Under the pieces are notes generated by a model. The model saw nothing but the letters and a program-made list of their open reading frames with translations, made no database searches and was not told the DNA's origin. A DNA stretch of 48,985 nt from Oscillospiraceae bacterium (GTDB taxonomy: Bacteria; Bacillota; Clostridia; Oscillospirales; Oscillospiraceae): the NCBI GenBank assembly GCA_902784305.1, contig CACZUK010000004.1, forward strand, positions 1-48,985, read 5' to 3'. The first letter of the stretch is position 1, and every line of letters begins with the position of its first letter. A program made the position numbers and the translations under genes. This document shows positions 39,946 to 47,665 of the stretch, piece after piece.

Positions 39946-39961
39946 TTGAACAATCATTCAA
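39946..39961. promoter_or_regulatory. Candidate LysR-type operator (TTGAA-N6-TTCAA)
   Basis: TTGAACAATCATTCAA is an interrupted palindrome 23 nt upstream of a -35 box, the usual place for an LTTR activation site. The remainder of the 365-base gap between the LysR gene and the small gene has GC-rich sequence with no other feature I can support. Confidence 0.4.
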
Positions 39962-39983
39962 CGAAACATGTGAATAATTGCGC

Positions 39984-40012
39984 TTGCAAACAACGAAGCG
40001 CGGGTGTATGAT
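39984..40012 (+). promoter_or_regulatory. Predicted promoter of the 28-codon gene
   Basis: TTGCAA (39984-39989) and TATGAT (40007-40012) are 17 nt apart; the start site would be about 40019, some 43 nt before the ATG. Confidence 0.62.
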
Positions 40013-40061
40013 ACAGACATCGAGAGAAAACAAACCGATGCATTCGGAAGGAGAGGTCATC

Positions 40062-40148
40062 ATGAACAAGCACAACGTCTTCGCCCGCGAGTACCTGAAC
40101 AGCTATGCCGACTGCGCCCGTCTGCTGCGCAAGGTGTTCCACTGGTAA
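40062..40148 (+). CDS. Orphan 28-residue small protein
   Basis: ATG 40062 follows AAGGAGAGG at a spacing of about 6 nt, and the frame ends at TAA 40146. The peptide starts MNKHNVFAREYLN and ends LLRKVFHW; its middle contains SYADCARLL with one Cys. It is amphipathic and basic at the C-terminal end. Promoter, ribosome site and terminator all fit a dedicated small gene. It has no downstream partner gene on the same strand. I do not recognise a family; a LysR-controlled small protein or leader peptide are both possible. Confidence 0.6.
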   Translation: MNKHNVFAREYLNSYADCARLLRKVFHW

Positions 40149-40163
40149 TCAGTCAGGCTTTCC

Positions 40164-40192
40164 GCGTCCGGCTCCGGCCGGGCGCTTTTTTT
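40164..40192 (+). terminator. Terminator of the 28-codon gene
   Basis: GCGTCCGGC pairs with GCCGGGCGC (one G-U pair) around a four-base loop and is followed by TTTTTTT. It begins 16 nt past the stop codon. Confidence 0.85.
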
Positions 40193-40206
40193 CATCATTT
40201 TTAAGC

Positions 40207-40254
40207 AAAAACAGCGCCTGATTCCCCGAAATGAGGGAGAATAGGCGCTGTTTT
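40207..40254. terminator. Bidirectional hairpin terminator
   Basis: AAAACAGCGCCT-ATTCCC pairs with GGGAGAATAGGCGCTGTTTT, with A- and T-tracts on both sides. It separates the small gene from the converging tex gene. Confidence 0.8.
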
Positions 40255-40290
40255 ATGCTTCTATCGTTCAATTTTTGCGCGTCAGCAGTC

Positions 40291-40413
40291 TAAGAGGCTG
40301 TATTCACAAGGTGCCGCACACCATCTGGACGGCCCTTTTGCCGCCACTCTGCGTTAAAATTTCTTGAAATCCACAAAGGATTCCTGCACTTCACTTGTGA
40401 ATACAACCTCTAA
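40291..40413. mobile_element. MITE-like element (about 123 bp)
   Basis: Terminal inverted repeats of about 20 bp, AGAGGCTGTATTCACAAG and CTTGTGAATACAACCTCT (one mismatch), enclose about 80 bp with no coding capacity. TA lies at each outer edge, which could be a target duplication. This is the form of a miniature inverted-repeat element mobilised by a transposase encoded elsewhere. It lies between the small gene's terminators and the tex stop. Confidence 0.7.
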
Positions 40414-40442
40414 AAGTTTCGGGGAGTCCAGAGGGGGGCTTT

Positions 40443-42614
40443 TCAAAGCCCCCCTTTGGCGGCCTGCTTCATGGACAGAGAGATGCGCTTCTTCTTCTCG
40501 TCCACCTCCAGCACCATGACCTTGACCACATCGCCCACGCTGACCACCTCGCTGGGATGCTTGATGAAGCGGTCACAAATCTGGGACACATGCACCAGAC
40601 CGTCCTGATGGACGCCCACGTCCACAAACGCGCCGAAGTCGATGACGTTGCGGACCGTTCCGGTCAGAATCATCCCCGGCTTGAGGTCCTTGTAGTCCAG
40701 CACGTCCGTGCGCAGAACGGGCTTGGGCAGCTCGTCCCGGGGGTCGCGGCCGGGCTTGAGCAGCTCGGAGACGATGTCCCGGAGGGTGGCCGCGCCCACG
40801 CCGCACTGGCGGGCGGCCTCCTCCTCGCCCAGACGGGCCACGCGCTGGGGCAGGTCGGAAACCTTGCCCGCGCTCAAATCGGCCTTGGTGTAGCCGCACA
40901 GCTTCAGCAGGGCCTCGGCGGCGGCGTAGGACTCGGGGTGGACGGCGGAGTTGTCCAGCAGATTCTTGCTCTCCGGCACCCGCAGGAAGCCCGCGGACTG
41001 CTGGAAGGCCTTGGGGCCCAGCTTGGGCACCTTGAGCAGCTGCTTTCGGGTGGTGAACACGCCGTTGGCCTCCCGATAGGCCACGATGTTCTTCGCTGTC
41101 GTGGTGGTGAGGCCCGCCACCCGCTGGAGCAGGGAGGGGGAGGCCGTGTTCACGTCCACACCCACGGCGTTGACGCAGTCCTCCACCACGCCGCCCAGCG
41201 TCTCATCCAGACGCTTCTGGGGCATATCGTGCTGATACTGCCCCACGCCGATGGCCTTCGGGTCGATTTTCACCAGCTCGGCCAGCGGGTCCTGGAGCCG
41301 CCGGGCGATGGACACGGCGCTGCGCAGATTCACGTCGAACTGGGGGAACTCCTCCGCGCCCAGCTTGGAGGCGGAGTAGACGCTGGCACCGGCCTCGTTG
41401 ACCATGGCGTAGGAGACTCTGCGGCCCTGGGCGGCACACTGGCGAATCAGCTCCACGGCCATGGCCTCGGTCTCCCGGCTGGCGGTGCCGTTGCCGATGG
41501 CCAGATGCTCCACGCCGTGGCGGAAAATCAGCTTTTGCAGCACCTCAATGGCCTCCCGCTTCTTGACGAGGCTGAAGGTGGGGTAGACCACCGTGGTGTC
41601 CAGCACCTTGCCGCTGGGGTCGATGACGGCCACCTTGCAGCCGTTGCGGTAGCCGGGGTCCAGACCCATGGTGACGTGGCCCTTGACCGGGGGCTGGAGC
41701 AGCAGGGGACGCAGGTTCAGGGCGAAGTTGTGAATGGCACCCTCGCAGGCCTCCTCGGTGAGGGCGCTGCGGGCCTCCCGCTCCAGAGAGGGGAAGAGCA
41801 GGCGGCGGTAGGAGTCCTCGGCGGCGGCGCGCACGAGGCGGCCGCAGGGGGCGTCGTTCTTCACCACCCGCCGGGTCAGGATTTTCAGGGCGAAATCCTC
41901 GTTCAGGGTGATGGAGACCTTCAAAAAGCCCTCTTTTTCGCCCCGGTTGATGGCGAGAATCTGGTGGTCCTGGAGGGCATTCACGCGCCGGGTGAAGTCG
42001 TAGTAGAGCTGATAGACGCTCTCCTCCTCCTTGGCGGCGACGCTGCTCAGCTCGCCCCATTTGCGCACCATTTCCCGCAGCTCGCCCCGAATCTCCGGGC
42101 TGTCGGAGAACAGCTCGGCCAGAATGTCGCTGGCGCCGGAGAGGGCGGCCTCCACGCTCTCCACGCCCTTCTCCGCGTCCAGAAAGGGCTCGGCCAGGGC
42201 ATTGGGGTCGGCGTTGGGGTCCTGGAGCAGCAGCCGGGCGGCCAGGGGCTCCAGCCCCTTCTCCCGGGCGATGGTGGCGCGGGTGCGCCGCTTCTGCTTG
42301 TAGGGCCGGTAGAGGTCCTCCACCGCGGCGAGGGTGGCGGCGTCGTCAATGGCTTTGGAGAGCGCTTCGGTGAGCTTCCCCTGGGCGTCAATGGCGCGTT
42401 TGACCTCCTCCCGGCGCGCGTCCAGATTGCGCAGATAGGTCAGACGGTCCTCCAGGGTGCGCAGGGTGGTGTCGTCCATGCCGCCGTGGAGCTCCTTGCG
42501 GTAGCGGGCGATGAAGGGGATGGTGTTGCCCTCATCCAGCAGCTTCACCACGTTGGACACGCACTCCGGCTTCTGATTCAGTTCCGCGGCGAGGGCCGCA
42601 ATCAGCTTGTCCAT
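40443..42614 (-). CDS. tex: Tex-family RNA-binding transcription accessory protein
   Basis: A 723-residue Tex protein. The N-terminal Tex domain has 'VVKLLDEGNTIPFIARYRKE', the YqgF-like core has 'MGLDPGYRNGCKVAVID' and 'AIGNGTASRETEA', a helix-hairpin-helix segment follows, and the C-terminus is an S1 domain ('GTVRNVIDFGAFVDVGVHQDGLVH' blocks, GTVRNVIDFGAFVD and GLVHVSQI). Tex binds nucleic acid and supports transcription elongation. I chose ATG 42614 with AAGGAGA 11 nt upstream; the frame is open to 42677. Confidence 0.96.
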   Translation of the reverse strand: MDKLIAALAAELNQKPECVSNVVKLLDEGNTIPFIARYRKELHGGMDDTTLRTLEDRLTYLRNLDARREEVKRAIDAQGKLTEALSKAIDDAATLAAVEDLYRPYKQKRRTRATIAREKGLEPLAARLLLQDPNADPNALAEPFLDAEKGVESVEAALSGASDILAELFSDSPEIRGELREMVRKWGELSSVAAKEEESVYQLYYDFTRRVNALQDHQILAINRGEKEGFLKVSITLNEDFALKILTRRVVKNDAPCGRLVRAAAEDSYRRLLFPSLEREARSALTEEACEGAIHNFALNLRPLLLQPPVKGHVTMGLDPGYRNGCKVAVIDPSGKVLDTTVVYPTFSLVKKREAIEVLQKLIFRHGVEHLAIGNGTASRETEAMAVELIRQCAAQGRRVSYAMVNEAGASVYSASKLGAEEFPQFDVNLRSAVSIARRLQDPLAELVKIDPKAIGVGQYQHDMPQKRLDETLGGVVEDCVNAVGVDVNTASPSLLQRVAGLTTTTAKNIVAYREANGVFTTRKQLLKVPKLGPKAFQQSAGFLRVPESKNLLDNSAVHPESYAAAEALLKLCGYTKADLSAGKVSDLPQRVARLGEEEAARQCGVGAATLRDIVSELLKPGRDPRDELPKPVLRTDVLDYKDLKPGMILTGTVRNVIDFGAFVDVGVHQDGLVHVSQICDRFIKHPSEVVSVGDVVKVMVLEVDEKKKRISLSMKQAAKGGL

Positions 42615-42753
42615 AGGCTCAAAAGTCTCCTTTTTTTCGTCAGGAACGACGGGGGACAACCGTCGTTGAGGGCACATTATACCACGCTTCGGGCGTTTTG
42701 AAAAGCGCGGCGGCGGTATTTTTTAAAATTTGGCGAAAAGGGACAGCCGCGCC

Positions 42754-42783
42754 TTGCCAAGAAGGGGAAGAATATGGTAAGAT
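42754..42783 (+). promoter_or_regulatory. Predicted promoter of the AGCS symporter gene
   Basis: TTGCCA (42754-42759) and TAAGAT (42778-42783) are separated by 18 nt, about 85 nt before the start codon. Confidence 0.45.
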
Positions 42784-42873
42784 AGGAAACGACAACAACG
42801 GGCCGGGGCGGACGCCCTGTCCCGGCGGGCGCGCCGCGCGGAGCGCTCCAGCGAGAGAAAGAGAGGTAATGCT

Positions 42874-44295
42874 ATGTCAATCGTCGAAATCCTGGATAAA
42901 ATTGACGGGATACTCTACTATCCCATTCTGATTGTGATTCTGTCCGCCGCGGGCATCTATTTCACTCTGCGCACCCGGGCGGTGCAGCTGCGCATGTTCC
43001 CGGAGGCCTGTAAGCAGATTCTGGAGCCGCCTCCCGGCGGGGACAAGGAGGCGGTCAGCTCCTTCCAGGCGCTGATGGTGTCCACCGCGTCCCGGGTGGG
43101 CACGGGCAACATCGTGGGCGTGTCCACAGCCATCTGTCTGGGCGGCCCCGGCGCGGTGTTCTGGATGTGGGTGCTGGCGATTCTGGGCGGCGCGTCCGCC
43201 TTTGTGGAGAGCACCCTGGCCCAGGTCTACAAGCGCCGGGACGAGGAGGGCGGCTACTACGGCGGTCCGGCCTACTACATCGAGCAGGCCCTGCACGCGC
43301 CGCTGATTTCCAAGCTGTTCTGCATCTTTTTGATTCTCACCTACGCCTTTGGCTTCAATTTGCTGTGTTCCTACAACCTCCAGACCACGTTTCAGGCCTA
43401 TTCCTTCTACAATCCACAGCTGACCCCGGTGCTCATCGGCGCGGTGCTGGCGATTCTGGTGGGCTACTGCCTCTTCGGCGGCGGCAAGCGCATTGTGGAC
43501 ATCACCTCGGTGATCGTGCCCTTCATGGGCGTGTCCTACGTCATCATTGCGCTGATCGTTCTGGTGGTCAACGCGAAGAATCTGCCCGCCATGTTCGGCA
43601 TGATTTTCGCCGACGCCTTTGACTTCAAGTCCATTCTGGGCGGCATCAGCGGCTCGTGCATGATCTACGGCATCAAGCGGGGCCTGTACTCCAACGAGGC
43701 GGGCGTGGGCAGCGCGCCCAACGCCGCCGCCGCCGCGGACGTGTCCCACCCGGTGAAGCAGGGTCTGGTGCAGGCGCTGAGCGTGTACATCGACACGATT
43801 CTGCTGTGCACCGCCACGGCGCTGATGTGCCTGTCCACCGGCGTGCCCTTCAACGAGGAGGTGTCCGGCGCGCCCTACGTTCAGAACGCGATTTCCTCCG
43901 TTTTTGGACCCATCGGGCCGCTGTTCATCACCTGCGCCATGATTCTGTTCGCCTTCACCACCCTGCTGGGCAATCTGTTCTACACGGTCAACGCGCTGAA
44001 CTACCTGAACAACAAGCAGGAGCCGTCTGAGCCGTTCATGCGCATTTACTACGTGATTTGCGCCATTATCATCTTCGTCGGCGCGATTCTGCCCGCCACG
44101 GCGGTCTGGGCGCTGGCGGACATCACCATGGGCGGCATGGCGTTTTTCAACTTGCCCTCCTGCATTGCCCTGAGCGGCGTGGCCATTGCGGCGCTGAAGG
44201 ACTATGAGAAGCAGAAGGCGGCGGGGAAGAACCCGGTGTTCAAGGCCCGCGACATCGGCATGGACGACTCCGAGCTGGACTGCTGGGCGGACTGA
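42874..44295 (+). CDS. Sodium:alanine (AGCS family) symporter
   Basis: A 473-residue integral membrane protein with about eleven hydrophobic segments. It shows the AGCS blocks 'STASRVGTGNIVGVSTAI' and 'GGPGAVFWMWVLAILGGAS', plus 'YYGGPAYYIE' and 'SNEAGVGSAPNAAAAADVSHPVKQG' pieces. It imports alanine, glycine or a related amino acid with Na+. AGAGAGG precedes the ATG. Its TGA stop is the triloop of the first hairpin of the downstream 132-bp-type repeat. Confidence 0.95.
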   Translation: MSIVEILDKIDGILYYPILIVILSAAGIYFTLRTRAVQLRMFPEACKQILEPPPGGDKEAVSSFQALMVSTASRVGTGNIVGVSTAICLGGPGAVFWMWVLAILGGASAFVESTLAQVYKRRDEEGGYYGGPAYYIEQALHAPLISKLFCIFLILTYAFGFNLLCSYNLQTTFQAYSFYNPQLTPVLIGAVLAILVGYCLFGGGKRIVDITSVIVPFMGVSYVIIALIVLVVNAKNLPAMFGMIFADAFDFKSILGGISGSCMIYGIKRGLYSNEAGVGSAPNAAAAADVSHPVKQGLVQALSVYIDTILLCTATALMCLSTGVPFNEEVSGAPYVQNAISSVFGPIGPLFITCAMILFAFTTLLGNLFYTVNALNYLNNKQEPSEPFMRIYYVICAIIIFVGAILPATAVWALADITMGGMAFFNLPSCIALSGVAIAALKDYEKQKAAGKNPVFKARDIGMDDSELDCWAD

Positions 44296-44540
44296 GTCCG
44301 CTGGCAAGCTCCCTACGACGGATAGCAGTCACCGAACTCCCGGCCACGAACGCATGAAATAAACCAACCATTGAGAGGCCGGGTCCTGGAGCCGCCGGAC
44401 TGCGTCCGGAGGCAAGCTCCCTTCGAGCGATAGAGGAAACCGGACTCCCGGCCACCACTGACAGTGTGAAACCGGAAGAAGGAAGGGCCGGGTCCTGGAG
44501 CCGAAACGTTGCAGTCAGTCGGAGGCACAAAACTGCGCCC
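44287..44540 (+). repeat. Two copies of the ~132-bp structured repeat after the symporter gene
   Basis: Unit 1 (44289-44396) is a 108-bp form lacking the last segment; unit 2 (44397-about 44530) is full; a truncated third start follows (to about 44540). Each has GGCAAGCTCCCTTCG-like, GATA, ACTCCCGGCC, a variable loop, GGCCGGGTCCTGGAGCC and CAGTCGGAGGCA blocks. Head hairpins are GCGGAC-TGA-GTCCGC (44287-44301) and CCGGAC-TGC-GTCCGG (44395-44409). Beyond these the 418-base gap holds only the terminator and promoter listed separately. Confidence 0.88.
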
Positions 44541-44578
44541 CGGACTGTGTCTCTAATGCCCCAACCCCTTCCAATCTG

Positions 44579-44619
44579 CGCCCCCAACCGGGAGAACCAC
44601 CGGCTGGGGGCGATTTTTG
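44579..44619 (+). terminator. Terminator after the symporter gene and its repeats
   Basis: CGCCCCCAACCGG pairs with CCGGCTGGGGGCG (one mismatch), followed by ATTTTTGTT. Confidence 0.88.
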
Positions 44620-44648
44620 TTGTGATGCGGGCCTTTTGGTGGTATACT
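44620..44648 (+). promoter_or_regulatory. Predicted promoter of the conserved membrane protein gene
   Basis: TTGTGA (44620-44625) and TATACT (44643-44648) are exactly 17 nt apart; the start codon is about 60 nt beyond the predicted start site. Confidence 0.65.
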
Positions 44649-44713
44649 GACCCCGAACCCCTGAATCAAGGCAGCCGGACAGAGTGCAAAGCTGCCCAAA
44701 GGAGGCGAAAGGC

Positions 44714-45556
44714 GTGAAAGACATTCGGCGGGAGGACCTCAAAGAGAACGTCCGGCGGGAGCTGACCCGCGGCATCCAGCGCACCCGGGCGCTGCGCTTC
44801 TATCTGTTCAAATTTGTGCTGCGATTGAGCCTGTTTCTCGCGGTTTTGGGTATGTATGTGCTGGACCGGCCGCTGCTGCTGGAGGTGGTGCAGACCTTCA
44901 GCTGGCGGCGCTTCACGGTGGTGCATCTGGCGTGGCTGGTGTTCATGACCATCATGCTGCTGCACATCATCCCGACAAACTCCATCACCATGGCCTGGAA
45001 GAAGGCCCGGGGCGAGGTGTTCCGCGAGGTGCCCGGCTACGACCGCCTGCGGCTGCTGGAGCAGACCCAGCTCCAGAATCAGCGCGCCTGGCAGGTGATG
45101 CTGGTGTGGCTGTGCTTCAACGCCATTTTTGGCTTTCTGTACCTTTGGGGCGTTATCGGGGAGGGGGAGCTGCTGCTGCTGACGATGTTTTACTTCGTCT
45201 GCGACTACATCTGCATCCTGTTTTTCTGTCCGTTCCAGACCTTTTTGATGAAGAACAAGTGCTGTATCAACTGCCGGATTTACGACTGGGGACACTTTAT
45301 GATGTTCACTCCCATGCTCTTCATCCGCAACTTTTACAGCTGGAGCCTGTTTTTTATGGCGCTGGTGGTGCTCATCCACTGGGAGCTGGAGTACGCGAAG
45401 CACCCGGAGCGCTTCTGGGAGGGCTCCAATGTGACGCTGCAATGCCGCAGCTGCCGGGAGCGCACCTGCCAAATCAAGCGCCAGGCTGCGCCTGGAGGCA
45501 AGCTCCCTTCGACTGTCAGTGATAATCGAACTCCCGGCCACGAACAAAGGAAATAG
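44714..45556 (+). CDS. Conserved membrane protein of unknown function with C-terminal Cys motif
   Basis: A 280-residue protein with a basic N-terminal segment (about 1-35) and about five hydrophobic segments. Loops carry 'KNKCCINCRIYDWGHFMMF' and 'ELEYAKHPERFWEGSN', and the tail has LQCRSCRERTCQIK, with Cys residues that could bind metal or form an iron-sulfur or zinc site. I know similar sequences from other Clostridia without a function. GTG 44714 has AGGAGG 8 nt upstream. The last 24 or so residues (from RQAAPGGK) are encoded by the first 132-bp repeat unit, so the native C-terminus has probably been replaced. Confidence 0.75.
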   Translation: MKDIRREDLKENVRRELTRGIQRTRALRFYLFKFVLRLSLFLAVLGMYVLDRPLLLEVVQTFSWRRFTVVHLAWLVFMTIMLLHIIPTNSITMAWKKARGEVFREVPGYDRLRLLEQTQLQNQRAWQVMLVWLCFNAIFGFLYLWGVIGEGELLLLTMFYFVCDYICILFFCPFQTFLMKNKCCINCRIYDWGHFMMFTPMLFIRNFYSWSLFFMALVVLIHWELEYAKHPERFWEGSNVTLQCRSCRERTCQIKRQAAPGGKLPSTVSDNRTPGHEQRK

Positions 45557-45800
45557 TCCATCCTTTGAGAGGCCGGGTCCTGGAGCCGGACCGTTACAGA
45601 TAGTCGGAGGCACTAGGCTGCGCCTGGAGGCAAGCTCCCTTCGGACGATATTGATTATCGAACTCCCGGCCCCGAACAGAAAGAATAGTCCAACTTTGGT
45701 GAGGCCGGGTCCTGGAGCCGGACCGTTGCAGCCAGTCGGAAGAGCGAGGCTGCGCCGGTCGGCAATCTCCCTCTGAATGATAGTGAGAACCAGAATGCGC
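45481..45800 (+). repeat. Tandem ~132-bp structured repeat array (two full units plus a partial one)
   Basis: Units begin at 45484, 45616 and 45748, an exact 132-bp period. The third decays after about 50 bp. Conserved blocks are CAAGCTCCCTTCG, TCGAACTCCCGGCC, GAGGCCGGGTCCTGGAGCC and GGACCGTT-CAG-CAGTCGG. Head hairpins are CCAGGC-TGC-GCCTGG and CTAGGC-TGC-GCCTGG. Inner stems CCCGGCC/GGCCGGG and GCTCC/GGAGC recur in each copy. The loop between is variable (for example CAAAGGA/TCCTTTG in one copy). Confidence 0.9.
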
Positions 45801-45836
45801 CGCCCAATCAGGAACCCTGAACGCTCAAACAGCTGC

Positions 45837-45866
45837 GCCGGGGAGGGAAATTGACCCTCCCCGGCA
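45837..45866 (+). terminator. Strong GC-rich hairpin after the repeat array
   Basis: GCCGGGGAGGG pairs perfectly with CCCTCCCCGGC around AAATTGA. The following ACTTTGCTG is only weakly T-rich, so its efficiency as a terminator is uncertain. Confidence 0.6.
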
Positions 45867-45909
45867 CTTTGCTGCCCATATTGAGCTGATTTAAGACGTT
45901 TTTATCACT

Positions 45910-46010
45910 TTTCAAGGGTGGGAGCGGCGTTCAGCATCGTCTCAGCCAGAATCCCGTAGCCGCGGGTGGGGTCGTTGACCAGCACATGTGTACGTCTATG
46001 CACCCCATAA
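45910..46010 (-). pseudogene. 3' remnant of a gene cut by the mobile element
   Basis: On the minus strand a frame reading VLVNDPTRGYGILAETML ends LEK and stops at TGA (about 45904-45910). It has host-like GC-rich codon use, no start and no credible continuation upstream, where AT-richer sequence and the recombinase gene begin. It looks like the last 30 or so codons of an interrupted gene. I do not recognise the family. The change of sequence character near 45990-46030 would be the element end. The rest of this 481-base gap is the repeat array. Confidence 0.5.
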
Positions 46011-46025
46011 TTGGACGACAACCGT

Positions 46026-46050
46026 GAAACAGGAGACCTACTCCTGTTTG
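46026..46050 (-). terminator. Hairpin over the recombinase stop codon
   Basis: AAACAGGAG and CTCCTGTTT form a perfect 9-bp stem whose loop contains the recombinase stop codon. No T-tract follows on the minus strand, so it could equally be an attachment-site or RNA-stability hairpin. Confidence 0.4.
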
Positions 46051-47618
46051 GGTTCCTCAGAGATGTTCATTCTTCCTCTGGTCAACGCATCGAACCGGGG
46101 ATAGAGGTCAATCTCCACCGGACCGCCGCGCTCTCTCCGATATTCCATCCGCTTGACGATGGCCTTCAGTGCCTCGTTGCGTTCCTGGACACTCATCTGG
46201 TCGTAGCTGGAGAGAAGCCGCTCTGCCTGCGGAATCATGTTCTTTCGGGAAAAATCGGTCTTCTCCATTCGTTCCATCTCATTCTTCAGAGCCGCAGTCT
46301 GAGCGTCCAGGGACTCCATTGAGCCCTCCAGCCTGGAGCGTCTGCTTTTAAACTCCTCCAGCGTGTAGATGCCCTGCTCGACGAAATTGTAGGCCCGCTC
46401 CATTTGCTGCTCCAGTTTTTCCCGCTCCGCCTGAAGCTCCTCCAGCTTTGCGCGCAGTTGGGCGAGGTCCTCCCCAAAGCCGGTGACGTTGACCTTGATC
46501 TGATAGCCTTCAAACCAGATTTTGACGGCGTTCAGAATCGCTTCCTCCACCTTTTGACAGCCTGCGGTGGCGTTGTGACAATTTCGCATATTGACGCACC
46601 GGAACCGGGGCCTTGCGTTTTGCCTGAGAGAGCCGACGGTTCGCCCGACCCGCTTGCCGCAGACGGCGCAGAAGAGGAGTCCGGCGAAGGGGTTTTGCAG
46701 TTCGTGGGTAGCGTCTACCTTCGGCTTCCCGATCCGCTCCTGCCGGATTCTCTGGGCCAGCAGAAAGGTCTCCTCTGAAATCAGCGCCGGGTGGAGGCCG
46801 TCGTAGAGCGGGTAGTCCTCGGGATTCTTCTTCCGCTTGATTCGTTTTACCACGGCTCCGTCCTCGATGGACTTGATTTGTTTGCTCCACCCGCGTCGGA
46901 TTTTGCCCATGTAGACAGGATTGGTGACAATGTTGCTGATGGTGGAGTAAGACCAGAGGTCGCCGTGCCGCGTGGGAATCCTCTTGTCATTGAGATAGTT
47001 GGCGATTCTTTTCGTTCCGTTGTACTGCAGGAAGAGTTCAAAAATCTCCTTCACCACCGGGGCTTCCTGCTCGTCCGGCTCCAGCGTGTAGCCCTTTTCA
47101 TTCTCCAGCTTTTTGCGCCGATAGCCGTAGGGCGGGATACTGCTGATGTATTTCCCCTCGGAGGCGGAGCTGTTGCGGCCCCGGATGAGTCGGCGGTTGA
47201 TGGTTTTGTACTCACGGCGGCTCATAAAAAGGCCGAATTCAAAGTATTCCTCGTCAAACTCGTTGCTGGGGTCGTAGGTCTTGCTTGGCGTGATAATTTT
47301 GGTGCCGGAGAACTGAAAGACCTGACTGATGTAGGCCTGGTCTGCTCCGTTGCCTCTGGCCAGCCGCTCCACATCCACCACCAGCACGCCGGTATAGAGG
47401 CCCGCACTGACCTCCTCCAGCATCTTCTGGATTTCCGGTCGTGCGGCGATGGACTCACCGGAAACCACCTCGTAGTAGGTTTTGGCGATGTGGTATCCCC
47501 GCTCCGCCGCCAGCTTGTCGAGTATTGCCTCGTGGCGCTTGAGCGTCTCATCGACGGACAGCTCTGCGTAGTCCCGGTCCATCCGGGACTTGCGCAGATA
47601 GATGACGTACTGCTCCAT
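46038..47618 (-). CDS. Large serine recombinase (integrase of a mobile element)
   Basis: A 526-residue site-specific recombinase. The resolvase domain (about 1-150) has the catalytic Ser11 in 'YVIYLRKSRMD', 'VDVERLARG' and 'FGLFMSRREYKTINRRL'. The recombinase domain has 'PPYGYRRKK' and 'WSYSTISNIVTNPVYMG', and a zinc-ribbon follows with 'CAVCGKRV' and later Cys residues, then a long coiled coil (about 400-475). This is the plan of integrases of Tn4451/Tn5397-type elements and phages. ATG 47618 has AAGGAG 7 nt upstream. Codon use and base composition are more AT-rich than in the host genes. Confidence 0.95.
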   Translation of the reverse strand: MEQYVIYLRKSRMDRDYAELSVDETLKRHEAILDKLAAERGYHIAKTYYEVVSGESIAARPEIQKMLEEVSAGLYTGVLVVDVERLARGNGADQAYISQVFQFSGTKIITPSKTYDPSNEFDEEYFEFGLFMSRREYKTINRRLIRGRNSSASEGKYISSIPPYGYRRKKLENEKGYTLEPDEQEAPVVKEIFELFLQYNGTKRIANYLNDKRIPTRHGDLWSYSTISNIVTNPVYMGKIRRGWSKQIKSIEDGAVVKRIKRKKNPEDYPLYDGLHPALISEETFLLAQRIRQERIGKPKVDATHELQNPFAGLLFCAVCGKRVGRTVGSLRQNARPRFRCVNMRNCHNATAGCQKVEEAILNAVKIWFEGYQIKVNVTGFGEDLAQLRAKLEELQAEREKLEQQMERAYNFVEQGIYTLEEFKSRRSRLEGSMESLDAQTAALKNEMERMEKTDFSRKNMIPQAERLLSSYDQMSVQERNEALKAIVKRMEYRRERGGPVEIDLYPRFDALTRGRMNISEEPKQE

Positions 47619-47665
47619 GAAAAAGCTCCTTCCCGTCCTGAATGCTTTCATCTGATTCTAACATA

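Noticed and set aside
40557-42701. 714-codon plus-strand open frame opposite tex
   Set aside because: The minus-strand Tex protein has full domain content and a good start. The opposite frame has low-complexity Gly/Leu/Val/His composition.
42877-44307. 476-codon minus-strand open frame opposite the AGCS symporter
   Set aside because: It mirrors the symporter gene exactly and has an Arg/His/Gln-rich shadow composition.
44289-45800. Repeat clusters as a CRISPR array or integron attC sites
   Set aside because: The units are 108-134 bp with long conserved blocks and no regular spacers; no Cas gene or tyrosine integron integrase is present, and attC core sites are not seen.
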